A stretch of 64,000 nucleotides of DNA. Source: Streptomyces sp. SID8374. Its GTDB lineage: Bacteria > Actinomycetota > Actinomycetes > Streptomycetales > Streptomycetaceae. The notes under the pieces are model-generated. The model saw only the letters and a list, made by a program, of their open reading frames with translations. It was not told where the DNA came from and ran no database searches. The stretch is taken from the NCBI RefSeq assembly GCF_009865135.1, contig NZ_WWGH01000002.1, forward strand, positions 62,001 to 126,000, written 5' to 3'. This document shows positions 25,184-32,840 of the stretch, in pieces; positions within the stretch are counted from its first letter, which is position 1; each line of letters starts with the position of its first letter. The translations under genes were made by a program, and so were the position numbers.

Positions 25184-26380
25184 TCAGGCGCTCGCCAGCC
25201 ACAGGTCCGGGCCGAACACCTCGTAGTGGATGTCGGCCGGGCGGACCCCCGCGTCCAGCAGCCGGGTGCGGACCGTGCGCATGAAGGGGAGCGGGCCGCA
25301 CAGATAGGCGTGGGTGCCCGGCAGCACGGTGACGCCGTTCAGGTCGACGAGGCCGGTGCGGTGGGCCGGGTGGCCGGCCTCCGGGGACTCGTACCAGAAG
25401 TGCGGTTCGGCCTCCGGGAGCTTCTCCGTCAGCCGGATGTGCTGGGCGCGCAGGGCGTGGTCGGCGGGGGAGCGGTCGCCGTGCACCACGGTGACCGGGC
25501 GGTCGTGGCCCTGCTCGGCCAGGTGCTCCAGCATCGACAGCATGGGCGTGCAGCCGATCCCGGCCGAGGCCAGCAGCAGGGGCGCGTCCAGGTGGTCGAG
25601 GACCAGGTCCCCATAGGGGACGGAGACGCGCAGCCGGTCGCCCGCGCGGGTGCGCTCGTGCAGATGGCGGGAGACCTCGCCGTCGGGGGCCGCCTCCCCG
25701 CGCACCCGCTTGACCGTGATGGAGCGCAGCCGGGAGCCGGGGGAGGAGGAGAGGCTGTACTGGCGTATCTGCCGGGCCCCGTCGGCGAGTTCGACCTGTA
25801 CGGAGACGTACTGTCCGGGCCGGAAGACCGGAGCGTCACCACGGTCCGCCGGGCGGAGGTGGAAGGTGGCGACGTCCTCGGTCTCCTCGATCCGGGCGGC
25901 GACCTCCCACTCCCGCCACACATCGCCCGCCACCACACCCTGCTGGGCGTAGAGCCGCGCCTCGGTGGCGATGAGGGCGTTCGCCATCAGCCAGTAGACC
26001 TCGTCCCAGGCCGCGGCGACCTCAGGGGTGACCGCGTCACCCAGTATGTCGGCGATCGAGGCGAAGAGATGGGTGTGCACCACCTCGTACTGCTCGGGGG
26101 TCACCCCCAGGGAGGCGTGCTTGTTAGCGATCCGGTTCAGCATCACGTCCGGCCGGGTGCCGGGGTTTTCGACCAGCGCGGTCGCGAACGCGGCGATGGA
26201 TCCGGCCAGGGCCCTGCGCTGGTCGCCGGAGGCCTGGTTGCCCCGGTTGAACAGGTCGCGCAGCAGCTCCGGGTGGGCCTCGAAGAGCTTCTCGTAGAAG
26301 AGGTCGGCGATGTCCCCGATGGCCGCGCCGACGGCGGGGAGGGTGGCACGGACGGTGGCGGTGGACCGGTCGGAGAGCAT
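25184..26380 (-). CDS. hmpA: Flavohemoglobin, nitric oxide dioxygenase
   Basis: A 398-residue three-domain enzyme that oxidises NO to nitrate. The globin domain (1-135) has the proximal His in NRIANKHASLGV. The FAD domain (about 148-250) has RQYSLSSSPG. The NAD domain has ASAGIGCTPMLSML and CGPLPFM. The enzyme is cytosolic. An NsrR-like operator lies 24-43 bp before the ATG and the nsrR gene is next upstream, so induction by NO is expected. Confidence 0.95.
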   Translation of the reverse strand: MLSDRSTATVRATLPAVGAAIGDIADLFYEKLFEAHPELLRDLFNRGNQASGDQRRALAGSIAAFATALVENPGTRPDVMLNRIANKHASLGVTPEQYEVVHTHLFASIADILGDAVTPEVAAAWDEVYWLMANALIATEARLYAQQGVVAGDVWREWEVAARIEETEDVATFHLRPADRGDAPVFRPGQYVSVQVELADGARQIRQYSLSSSPGSRLRSITVKRVRGEAAPDGEVSRHLHERTRAGDRLRVSVPYGDLVLDHLDAPLLLASAGIGCTPMLSMLEHLAEQGHDRPVTVVHGDRSPADHALRAQHIRLTEKLPEAEPHFWYESPEAGHPAHRTGLVDLNGVTVLPGTHAYLCGPLPFMRTVRTRLLDAGVRPADIHYEVFGPDLWLASA

Positions 26381-26403
26381 GCGAAGGGGCTCCTCTGCTG
26401 TTA

Positions 26404-26423
26404 ATTGGTATCTGGAATGCTTA
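26404..26423 (-). promoter_or_regulatory. Candidate NsrR operator before hmpA
   Basis: The minus strand reads AAGCATTCCAGATACCAAT, an imperfect inverted repeat resembling the 11-bp half-site pattern of Streptomyces NsrR (core TGCATCT-AGATGCA). It lies directly before hmpA, downstream of nsrR, in an AT-rich patch likely to hold the promoter. Confidence 0.7.
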
Positions 26424-26482
26424 TTTTTGGGGAGCGTGGCGCCTGGCCGGGGGCCGGATGGTCGGGGTGGGTGGTGGCGGGC

Positions 26483-26929
26483 TCAGTCCGGTGGCGGTCC
26501 GCTGCCGATGCCGAGCAGCAGGGGGCCGGTGGGGGAGGCGACGAGATCGGTGACGGTGATCGGGTCGAGTGAGGCGTAGAAGGCCTCCTGGGCCTTCCGC
26601 AGGGCGCCGCGCAGCCGGCAGCCGGAGCGCAGCGGGCAGGGTGTGGCGCCCTCGCACTCCACGACGTCGTCCGTGCCCTCCAGCTCCCTCACGAGAGCGC
26701 CGATCGAGGCGGAGCGCCCGGCCGAGGTGAGGGTGAGTCCGCCGCCCCGGCCGCGCCGGGCGTCCAGCAGGCCGAGGTGCTGGAGGCGGGCGACGACCTT
26801 GGCGGTGTGCGTGTAGGGCACCCGCATGGTGTCCGCCACCTCGCGCGTGGTGGGCGGGTCCGCGCCTTCGGCGACCGCCAGCCGCATGAGGACGCGGAGC
26901 GCCACGTCGGTGTACCTGGTCAGCCGCAT
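26483..26929 (-). CDS. nsrR: NO-sensing Rrf2-family repressor NsrR
   Basis: A 148-residue Rrf2 regulator. The N-terminal winged helix (MRLTRYTDVALRVLM through THTAKVVARLQHLGLL) binds DNA. Three cysteines C92, C98 and C104 (VECEGATPCPLRSGCR) have the spacing of the 4Fe-4S cluster ligands of Streptomyces NsrR. NO destroys the cluster and releases repression of hmpA. The last 15 residues are Pro/Gly-rich. An operator lies right before its own start, so it is probably autoregulated. Confidence 0.93.
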   Translation of the reverse strand: MRLTRYTDVALRVLMRLAVAEGADPPTTREVADTMRVPYTHTAKVVARLQHLGLLDARRGRGGGLTLTSAGRSASIGALVRELEGTDDVVECEGATPCPLRSGCRLRGALRKAQEAFYASLDPITVTDLVASPTGPLLLGIGSGPPPD

Positions 26930-26945
26930 GGTTCCACTCTAGATA

Positions 26946-26966
26946 TGTGGCATCTGAGATGCAACT
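26946..26966 (-). promoter_or_regulatory. Candidate NsrR operator before nsrR
   Basis: GCATCTGAGATGC (26950-26962) is a perfect 13-bp palindrome inside TTGCATCTCAGATGCCACA on the minus strand. It is close to the known NsrR half-sites and lies 17 bp before the nsrR ATG, in the divergent gap to the encapsulin gene. Confidence 0.75.
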
Positions 26967-27105
26967 TTTGCGGTACGCGGAGCGACGGGGAGCGACATGC
27001 CCCACCCGAAGGCCGATTAGTCACACTCTTTTGTGTAATGGCGGGCCGCGTCCTCCTGCTGAAAGGCTTCTCCAGCAGGTCAGCCCATGATCGAAAGGAC
27101 GTCAG

Positions 27106-28512
27106 ATGTCCGTTGGTGAAGAGGTTCGCGACACGCAGGCGCCGCCGCAGCAGAGTCTGGGGACGGCAGCTGCGCGGAACCTCGCGACGACCACCAAATC
27201 CGCGCCGCAGATGCAGGAGATCACCTCACGGTGGCTGCTGAAGATGCTGCCGTGGGTGCAGGTACAGGGCGGTACGTACCGGGTGAACCGTCGGCTCAGC
27301 TATTCGGTCGGTGACGGCCGGGTGACGTTCGTCCAGACCGGGGACCGGGTCGCCGTGATCCCCGCCGAGCTGGGGGAACTGCCCGCTCTGCGCAACTTCG
27401 AGGACGAGGAGGTCCTCGCCGAGCTCGCCCGCAGGTGCGAGCAGCGGGATGTGGCCGCGGGGGAGGTGCTCGCCGCGGCGGGGGACGCGGCGGACCGGGT
27501 CTTCCTGCTGGCGCACGGCAAGGTGGAGAAGATCGGATCCGGCCTCTACGGGGACGAGACGGAGCTCGAAGTCCTCGCCGACGGCGCGTACTTCGGCGAC
27601 CAGAGCCTCGTGGACGGGGACGCCGTCTGGGAGTACACCGCCCGGGCCGTCACCGCGTGCACGCTGCTGACGCTCAGCCGTGCGGACGTGTTCAACCTGG
27701 CGGAGCGCGCAGAGCCGCTCCGCGCCCATCTCGCCGGTCTGCTCTCCATCCCGCACCAGCGGACCAACAAGTACGGCGAGGCGGCGATCGACCTCTCCGC
27801 CGGCCATGTCGGCGAGGCCGTGGTCCCGCACACCTTCGTCGACTACGACGCCGCACCCCGCGAGTACGAACTGAGCGTCGCGCAGACGGTGCTCAAGGTG
27901 CACAGCAGGGTCGCCGACCTCTACAACCAGCCGATGAACCAGACCGAGCAACAGTTGCGGCTCACGGTCGAGGCGCTCCGCGAGCGCCAGGAGCACGAGC
28001 TGATCAACAACCGGGAGTTCGGCCTCCTCAACAACTGCGACTACGGCCAGCGGCTCCAGCCGCACGACGGGGTGCCCAGCCCCGACGACATGGACGAGCT
28101 GCTCTCGCGCCGGCGCGGATCGAAGCTCTTCCTCGCCCACCCGCGCGCCATCGCCGCCTTCGGCCGCGAGTGCAACCGGCGCGGACTGGTCCCGGAGAGC
28201 GTGGACATCGGCGGCCACCACGTGCCCGCCTGGCGCGGGGTGCCGATCTTCCCGTCCAACAAGATCCCGGTCACCGACGCCCGCACCACCTCCATCATCT
28301 GCATGAGGACCGGTGAGGCCGAACAGGGCGTCATCGGCCTCCAGCAGACCGGCATCCCGGACGAGATCGAGCCGAGCCTCTCGGTCCGCTTCATGGGCAT
28401 CGACGAGCAGGCGATCATCTCCTACCTGGTGACTGCGTACTACTCCGCCGCCATCCTGGTACCGGACGCCCTCGGCGTACTGGAGAACGTGGAGGTGAGC
28501 CGCTGGCGCTGA
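27106..28512 (+). CDS. eshA: Family 2B encapsulin shell protein (EshA-like)
   Basis: A 468-residue shell protein with the HK97-type fold, split by an inserted cyclic-nucleotide-binding-like domain (about residues 95-205, including EDEEVLAELARRCEQRDVAA and GAYFGDQSLVDGD). The fold resumes with HTFVDYDAAPREYELSVAQT, NNREFGLLNN and the capsid-like C-terminus SIICMRTGEAEQGVIGLQQ. EshA proteins of S. griseus and S. coelicolor form virus-like particles and affect growth, ppGpp and antibiotic output. In the insert the usual FGE is FGD (163-165) and the phosphate-binding Arg is Trp175, so nucleotide binding is doubtful. Start ATG 27106 has GAAAGGA upstream. The next gene encodes a polyprenyl synthase, the likely cargo. 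Confidence 0.93.
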   Translation: MSVGEEVRDTQAPPQQSLGTAAARNLATTTKSAPQMQEITSRWLLKMLPWVQVQGGTYRVNRRLSYSVGDGRVTFVQTGDRVAVIPAELGELPALRNFEDEEVLAELARRCEQRDVAAGEVLAAAGDAADRVFLLAHGKVEKIGSGLYGDETELEVLADGAYFGDQSLVDGDAVWEYTARAVTACTLLTLSRADVFNLAERAEPLRAHLAGLLSIPHQRTNKYGEAAIDLSAGHVGEAVVPHTFVDYDAAPREYELSVAQTVLKVHSRVADLYNQPMNQTEQQLRLTVEALRERQEHELINNREFGLLNNCDYGQRLQPHDGVPSPDDMDELLSRRRGSKLFLAHPRAIAAFGRECNRRGLVPESVDIGGHHVPAWRGVPIFPSNKIPVTDARTTSIICMRTGEAEQGVIGLQQTGIPDEIEPSLSVRFMGIDEQAIISYLVTAYYSAAILVPDALGVLENVEVSRWR

Positions 28513-28598
28513 CCCCGTGTCACCCCCGGCGGCCCGGTCGGCCGACACCGGCCGGGCCGCCGGGGCCCCGCCCCATCGCACCGCCCCAGGGAGTGACC

Positions 28599-29648
28599 GT
28601 GACCATGACCAGTACGGACGCAGCGACGGAAGGGCACGAGGCCGCGGCGCTGCTGGAGCGCACCCGCGCCATCGTCGACCCGCATCTGCGATCGGCCGTG
28701 GAATCGCTGCCCGGTGGCATACGCCGGATCGCGATGTACCACTTCGGCTGGGAGAACGCCGACGGAACACCCGCCGCCGGACAGGCGGGCAAGGCCATCC
28801 GGCCGGCCCTCGTGCTGGCCGCCGCCCGGGCGCTGGGCGGCGATCCGGAAAGCGCCGTGCGCGCGGCCGTCGCCGTGGAGCTGGCGCACAACTTCACCCT
28901 CCTCCATGACGACGTCATCGACGAGGACACCACCCGCAGACACCGGCCCACCGCCTGGGCCGTCTTCGGCGTCCCGGACGCGATCATCACCGGCGACGCC
29001 ATGCTGGCCCTCGCTCAGCGGCTGCTCGCCGAGGACACCCACCCGGCGGCGCAACGGGCCGGTGCCAGGCTCTCCTCGTGTGTCATCGAGTTGTGCGCGG
29101 GCCAGCAGGCCGACTGCGCCTTCGAGGAGCGCGGCCCGGACGAGGTCACGCTGGACGAATGCCTGACCATGGCCACCGCCAAGACCGGCGCGCTGCTCGG
29201 CTGCGCCTGTGCGCTCGGCGCCCTCTACGCCGGGGCGGACGACCGGGCGGTCCGCGCCATGGACGGCTTCGGGCGGGAGGCCGGCCTCTCCTTCCAGCTC
29301 ATCGACGACCTGATCGGCATCTGGGGCGACCCGGCCCGCACCGGCAAGCCCGTCGGCGCGGATCTGGCCGCCCACAAGAAGTCGCTGCCCGTGGTGGCGG
29401 CCCTGACCTCCGGCACCCCGGCCGCCGCCGAGCTCGCCGCGCTCTACCGGGGACCCATGGCCACCTCCGCGGAGGTGGACCGGGCGGCCGACGCGGTGGA
29501 CCGGGCCGGCGGCCGGGACTGGGCCCAGGTGGCCGCCGCCGACCGGATGGCCCGGGCGGTGCACCACCTCTCCCGGGCGGTCCCCGACCCCGACGGAGCC
29601 GGTGACCTGCTGGCCCTGGCCGAATTCGTCACCCGCCGCACCAGCTGA
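28599..29648 (+). CDS. Polyprenyl diphosphate synthase, probable encapsulin-linked enzyme
   Basis: A 349-residue all-helical trans-isoprenyl diphosphate synthase. Both Asp-rich motifs are present: HDDVIDEDTTRRHRP (first) and FQLIDDLIGIWGD (second), with the upstream GKAIRPALVLAAARAL for isopentenyl diphosphate binding and KKSLPVV near the end. It condenses isopentenyl units; chain length is not predictable by eye. Three in-frame starts occur (28593, 28599, 28605); GTG 28599 has GGGAG 5 nt upstream. Only about 15-20 polar residues precede the first helix, shorter than the disordered tails known to load cargo into Family 2 encapsulins. Synteny with the shell gene still makes it the leading cargo candidate. 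Confidence 0.9.
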   Translation: MTMTSTDAATEGHEAAALLERTRAIVDPHLRSAVESLPGGIRRIAMYHFGWENADGTPAAGQAGKAIRPALVLAAARALGGDPESAVRAAVAVELAHNFTLLHDDVIDEDTTRRHRPTAWAVFGVPDAIITGDAMLALAQRLLAEDTHPAAQRAGARLSSCVIELCAGQQADCAFEERGPDEVTLDECLTMATAKTGALLGCACALGALYAGADDRAVRAMDGFGREAGLSFQLIDDLIGIWGDPARTGKPVGADLAAHKKSLPVVAALTSGTPAAAELAALYRGPMATSAEVDRAADAVDRAGGRDWAQVAAADRMARAVHHLSRAVPDPDGAGDLLALAEFVTRRTS

Positions 29649-29749
29649 CCGGCCTCACCGGACCTGCCCGGGTCCGTCAACTCTAGTATTCCGGAGGTTG
29701 GTTGAGAGCAGAGCGTCGAGAGCAGCGGGCGAAGGGGTGGAAGCCGGTC

Positions 29750-30346
29750 ATGGGCATACGGATTCAGCAGGCGGGCCAGGACGACAGGGAGCTGGTCGTA
29801 TCGGTCCTGGAGGAGGCCTTCCACCACGACCCGGTCAGCAGCTGGGTATTCCCCGACGAGGCGCACCGGCGGGCGGTGCACGGCAAGTTCCTCGGCGTCT
29901 TCGCCGACATCACCCTCGCCGAAGGCCGGATCGACATCGCGGACGACGGCGCCGCGGTGGCCCTGTGGCTGCCCGTGCCCGCCGGGGCGCCCGAGGAGGA
30001 GGACCCCACGCCCGCCCTGATGCGGCAGACCGCCGACCCCGACAACGAGCGGTGCGAGCTGGTCGGGAGGCTGACCGGGAAGGTGCACCCGCACGACCGC
30101 GCCCACTCCTACCTGCTCATGGTCGGCGTCTCCCCGCAGCGCCAGGGCCAGGGCGTCGGGGCCGAGCTCATCCGGACGGAGCTGGACCGCTGCGACCGCG
30201 ACGGCGTCCCCGCCTACCTGGAGGCGAGCAGCGCCCGCAGCCGGACGCTCTACGAACGGCTCGGCTTCGGCTTCCTGGGAAGCGCCGTCGAACTGCCGGA
30301 CGGGCCGTCGATGTGGCCCATGTGGCGTGAACCGCAGGCGGATTGA
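29750..30346 (+). CDS. GNAT-family N-acetyltransferase in the encapsulin cluster
   Basis: A 198-residue GNAT. The acetyl-CoA motif A is LLMVGVSPQRQGQGVGAELI and motif B follows as YLEASSARSRTLYERLGFGF. The N-terminus (QQAGQDDRELVVSVLEEAF) is a normal GNAT start. ATG 29750 was chosen over the earlier 29702 start because the conserved core begins with it and AAGGGGTGGAAG precedes. It follows the polyprenyl synthase by 101 bp on the same strand. The substrate is unknown. Confidence 0.85.
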   Translation: MGIRIQQAGQDDRELVVSVLEEAFHHDPVSSWVFPDEAHRRAVHGKFLGVFADITLAEGRIDIADDGAAVALWLPVPAGAPEEEDPTPALMRQTADPDNERCELVGRLTGKVHPHDRAHSYLLMVGVSPQRQGQGVGAELIRTELDRCDRDGVPAYLEASSARSRTLYERLGFGFLGSAVELPDGPSMWPMWREPQAD

Positions 30347-30428
30347 CCCGTCGGGCGCCGCCCCTGGCCGGACCGCCCGCGGAGGGGGAGGGCGGCACGG
30401 GGGCCGCACCGGGCAGGGGCTACAGTCC

Positions 30429-31184
30429 ATGCTCATGACAGATGAGTCGTGGGCCGGCTGGTACCGGGACCGCAACGGTTCCGATTCCGTCGTTCTCACC
30501 ACGGACGGACAGCAGCTCCGGATCCGGATCAGAGGCGTCGACTTCGAGGGCGAGAGCCTCGACGACCTGGCGCCGGTGTCCGGCACGCCTCCGGAGAGCG
30601 GGATGTTCGCCCTGGCGGACGGCGCGCTCACCGACTGCGTGCTGGAGTGGGACCTCCCGCTGCCCGTCCTCGTCGAGGGTGAGCTGCGCCAGGCCACCCT
30701 CGGCTGCCTGCTCTCCCTGCGCCGGGCCGACCCGGACCTCTACCTCACCCTCCACCTGGACGGCGCGGCCTACGAATCCGCCCGGGCCGAGAGCGACTTC
30801 GCCGCCGCGCTGGCGGCGATCCAGCGCATCCTCCCGGACGGCATCCGGCTCCAGACCTGCATCGCCTGCGCCTTCTCCGACTACTTCCCGGCCCCCGGCC
30901 GCGCCCTCTCCGGCGGCCTCGCCTGCTTCCGGGGCGCCAAAGACGCCTACCGGGAGGCGGAGGGCGAGGACGCGGTACTGGACCTGTGGGACCGGCGTAC
31001 CGGATTCGTCCAGGAGGTCTGGAGCTGCCAGGAGTTCGAGGTGCGCCCGTCCCGGGGAGAGGGGACCGGCCACCGAGGGGCCTTCCCCACTGAACCGGTG
31101 GAGCCGGGGGAGCCGGGGGAATCGGGGGAGTCCATGAGCCCCCTGGAATCCGTGCAGCCTCTGGAGCCCATCGATTCCGCCTGA
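30429..31184 (+). CDS. Conserved hypothetical protein with acidic Pro/Ser tail
   Basis: A 251-residue protein I do not recognise as an enzyme. The N-terminal 205 residues are a folded, beta-rich-looking domain beginning WAGWYRDRNGSDSVVL, with an Asp/Glu-rich surface and ACAFSDYFPAPGRALSGGLA. The last 45 residues are a low-complexity tail of Glu, Pro, Gly and Ser (for example EPVEPGEPGESGES). It could start at ATG 30429 or 30435. It is codirectional with the encapsulin genes and ended by a strong terminator, so it closes that cluster. Confidence 0.75.
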   Translation: MLMTDESWAGWYRDRNGSDSVVLTTDGQQLRIRIRGVDFEGESLDDLAPVSGTPPESGMFALADGALTDCVLEWDLPLPVLVEGELRQATLGCLLSLRRADPDLYLTLHLDGAAYESARAESDFAAALAAIQRILPDGIRLQTCIACAFSDYFPAPGRALSGGLACFRGAKDAYREAEGEDAVLDLWDRRTGFVQEVWSCQEFEVRPSRGEGTGHRGAFPTEPVEPGEPGESGESMSPLESVQPLEPIDSA

Positions 31185-31213
31185 CGGTCACGCCGTCCCT
31201 GGCGGACCGCCTC

Positions 31214-31249
31214 CTCTGCCCCGTACCGCAACTCCGGTACGGGGCAGAG
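31214..31249 (+). terminator. Terminator closing the encapsulin cluster
   Basis: A perfect 15-bp inverted repeat (31214-31228 and 31235-31249) with a 6-nt loop, 30 bp after the stop of the acidic-tailed gene. Confidence 0.85.
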
Positions 31250-31305
31250 CTGTTCCCGCACCCGGACGGCGGGCCGCGCCGCCGCGGCCCATTGCCGTAT
31301 CTCTA

Positions 31306-31330
31306 GTTGTTCTACTAACATGCGAACAAC
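31306..31330 (+). promoter_or_regulatory. Candidate operator of the YtrA-type repressor
   Basis: GTTGTTC (31306-31312) and GAACAAC (31324-31330) form a perfect inverted repeat with an 11-bp spacer, overlapping a smaller TAGT/ACTA repeat (31304-31316). It ends just before the ribosome site GGAGG of the DUF1648 gene. YtrA-subfamily GntR repressors typically bind palindromes in their own operon leader, and the repressor gene is the second gene here. Confidence 0.55.
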
Positions 31331-31340
31331 GGAGGTTTCC

Positions 31341-32312
31341 ATGACACGCAAGAACCTTGGCCGCGCCACGCTCGCGGCCCTGCCCTTTGTCCTCGCACTC
31401 CTCGTCGACCTGATCCTCTTCCTCGTCCTCAAGGACCGTCTTCCCACCCGTCTGGCCAGCCATTTCGACGCCACCGGCGATGCGAACGGCTATGTCGACC
31501 GCACCGCCTACGTCCTCGTCACCGCCCCGGTGATGCCCGTGCTCGGCGCCCTCTGGGTCCTCATGGCGGTCAGCGGAAAGTTCTACGGGCGCGCCCACCG
31601 ATGGCTCATCGCGGGTGGCTGGGCCGTGGCGGCCTTCCTCCAGTACGCGCTGGGCGCCACCCTGGTCATCAACCTGGACGTCCCGGAGGGGGGCGAGGCC
31701 GGCGGCTTCCCGATGTGGCACCTCGCCGCCGCCTTCGGTGCGGCCGCCCTCGCCGGTGCGGTCGGACTGCTGCTGGCCCGGCTGGTCCCGGCGCCGGAGG
31801 ACCCGCGCGCCGGGAAGGACCCCGCCGACCGCGAGCGGATCGCGCTCGCCGACGGTGAGGTGGCCGGCTGGGCGCGCACCACCGGCTCCTGGTGGCTGCC
31901 GCTCGGCACACTGGCAGTGGCCGCCGCCGGGGCGGTGCTCGGATACGCGGTCAACTGGCTCGCGGCCGCACCGCTGTTCCTGCTCGCCCTGCTGACGGTC
32001 ACCTTCTGCCGCCCCCACGTCACCGTGGACCGGCGCGGCCTCACCGTCTCCGGTCTGCTGCCCTGGCCCCGGGTCCAGGTCCCGCTGGAGCGCATCGAGG
32101 GGGCGGACAGCCGGCAGGTCGACGCGATCGCGGAGTTCGGCGGCTGGGGCTACCGCATCCGCCCCGGACGTACCGGCTTCATCGTCCGCTCGGGCGAGGC
32201 CATCGTCGCCCGGCAGACGGGCGGACGTGAATTCGCGGTCACCGTGGAGGACTCCGCGACCGGCGCCGCCCTGCTCAACACCCTCGTCGACCGGAACCGG
32301 GCGGGGCGCTGA
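31341..32312 (+). CDS. DUF1648-domain membrane protein
   Basis: A 323-residue membrane protein. The N-terminal DUF1648 segment shows LKDRLPTRLASHFDATGDAN between two hydrophobic helices, and about six helices lie within residues 1-225, followed by a soluble C-terminal beta domain of PH-like character (VTVDRRGLTVSGLLPWPRV). ATG 31341 was chosen because GGAGG is 6 nt upstream; an ATG at 31320 lies inside the operator. DUF1648 proteins often pair with YtrA repressors. The role is unknown, perhaps cell-envelope stress as in Bacillus SdpI-like proteins. Confidence 0.82.
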   Translation: MTRKNLGRATLAALPFVLALLVDLILFLVLKDRLPTRLASHFDATGDANGYVDRTAYVLVTAPVMPVLGALWVLMAVSGKFYGRAHRWLIAGGWAVAAFLQYALGATLVINLDVPEGGEAGGFPMWHLAAAFGAAALAGAVGLLLARLVPAPEDPRAGKDPADRERIALADGEVAGWARTTGSWWLPLGTLAVAAAGAVLGYAVNWLAAAPLFLLALLTVTFCRPHVTVDRRGLTVSGLLPWPRVQVPLERIEGADSRQVDAIAEFGGWGYRIRPGRTGFIVRSGEAIVARQTGGREFAVTVEDSATGAALLNTLVDRNRAGR

Positions 32313-32314
32313 CC

Positions 32315-32671
32315 ATGCTCTTCCGGGTCGACCCCACCTCCACCGTGCCGCTCGGCGACCAGATCGCGGCCTCGGTGCGCCGTGCGGTCGCCGACTCGAC
32401 GGTGACTCCGGGCGAGCGGCTCCCCGCCGCCCGGGTGCTCGCCGACTCCCTCGGGGTGAACGTCCACACGGTGCTCCGCGGCTACCAGCGGCTGCGCGAG
32501 GAGGGGCTGATCGAACTGCGCCGCGGCCGTGGCGCCGTGGTCACCGCGGCCGCCTCACCCCGCCGGGCCCAGCTGCTGGAGCGCGTCCGCGAAGTGGTCG
32601 CGGACGCCCGGGAGCTGGGCATGACGGAGGAGGAGCTGCTGACGCTGGTCCGCGCCGAACTGGACACCTGA
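32315..32671 (+). CDS. GntR-family regulator, YtrA subfamily
   Basis: A 118-residue short GntR protein: a winged helix (VPLGDQIAASVRRAVADS, GERLPAARVLADSLGVNVHT, GLIELRRGRGAVV) and only a short helical dimerisation tail, as typical of the YtrA group. Start ATG 32315 is 2 bp after the stop of the membrane-protein gene, so they form an operon. It probably represses the operon through the inverted repeat at 31306-31330. The effector is unknown. Confidence 0.9.
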   Translation: MLFRVDPTSTVPLGDQIAASVRRAVADSTVTPGERLPAARVLADSLGVNVHTVLRGYQRLREEGLIELRRGRGAVVTAAASPRRAQLLERVREVVADARELGMTEEELLTLVRAELDT

Positions 32672-32790
32672 CGCCGCCGCCACCGTCGTACGAGGGCAGC
32701 CCGCCCACCACCGGCGTACGACGGGCGGTCATCCATCACGGCGTACGACAGCGGCTCACCACGGCGTACGACCACATCCCGCCCACCGCA

Positions 32791-32820
32791 GAGGGCCGTT
32801 CCGCGTCCGGAACGGCCCTC
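32791..32820. terminator. Bidirectional terminator between ytrA-type gene and snpA
   Basis: A perfect 13-bp inverted repeat (32791-32803 and 32808-32820) with a 4-nt loop, ending 20 bp before the snpA stop codon and 120 bp after the regulator stop. The 32672-32790 stretch contains repeated GGCGTACGAC words. Confidence 0.8.
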
Positions 32821-32840
32821 TCCTCATGCGGCGCCCCGGG

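Noticed and set aside
32672..32790. Repeated GGCGTACGAC words as a regulatory array
   Set aside because: Only three loose copies, and the word is common in this genome type.
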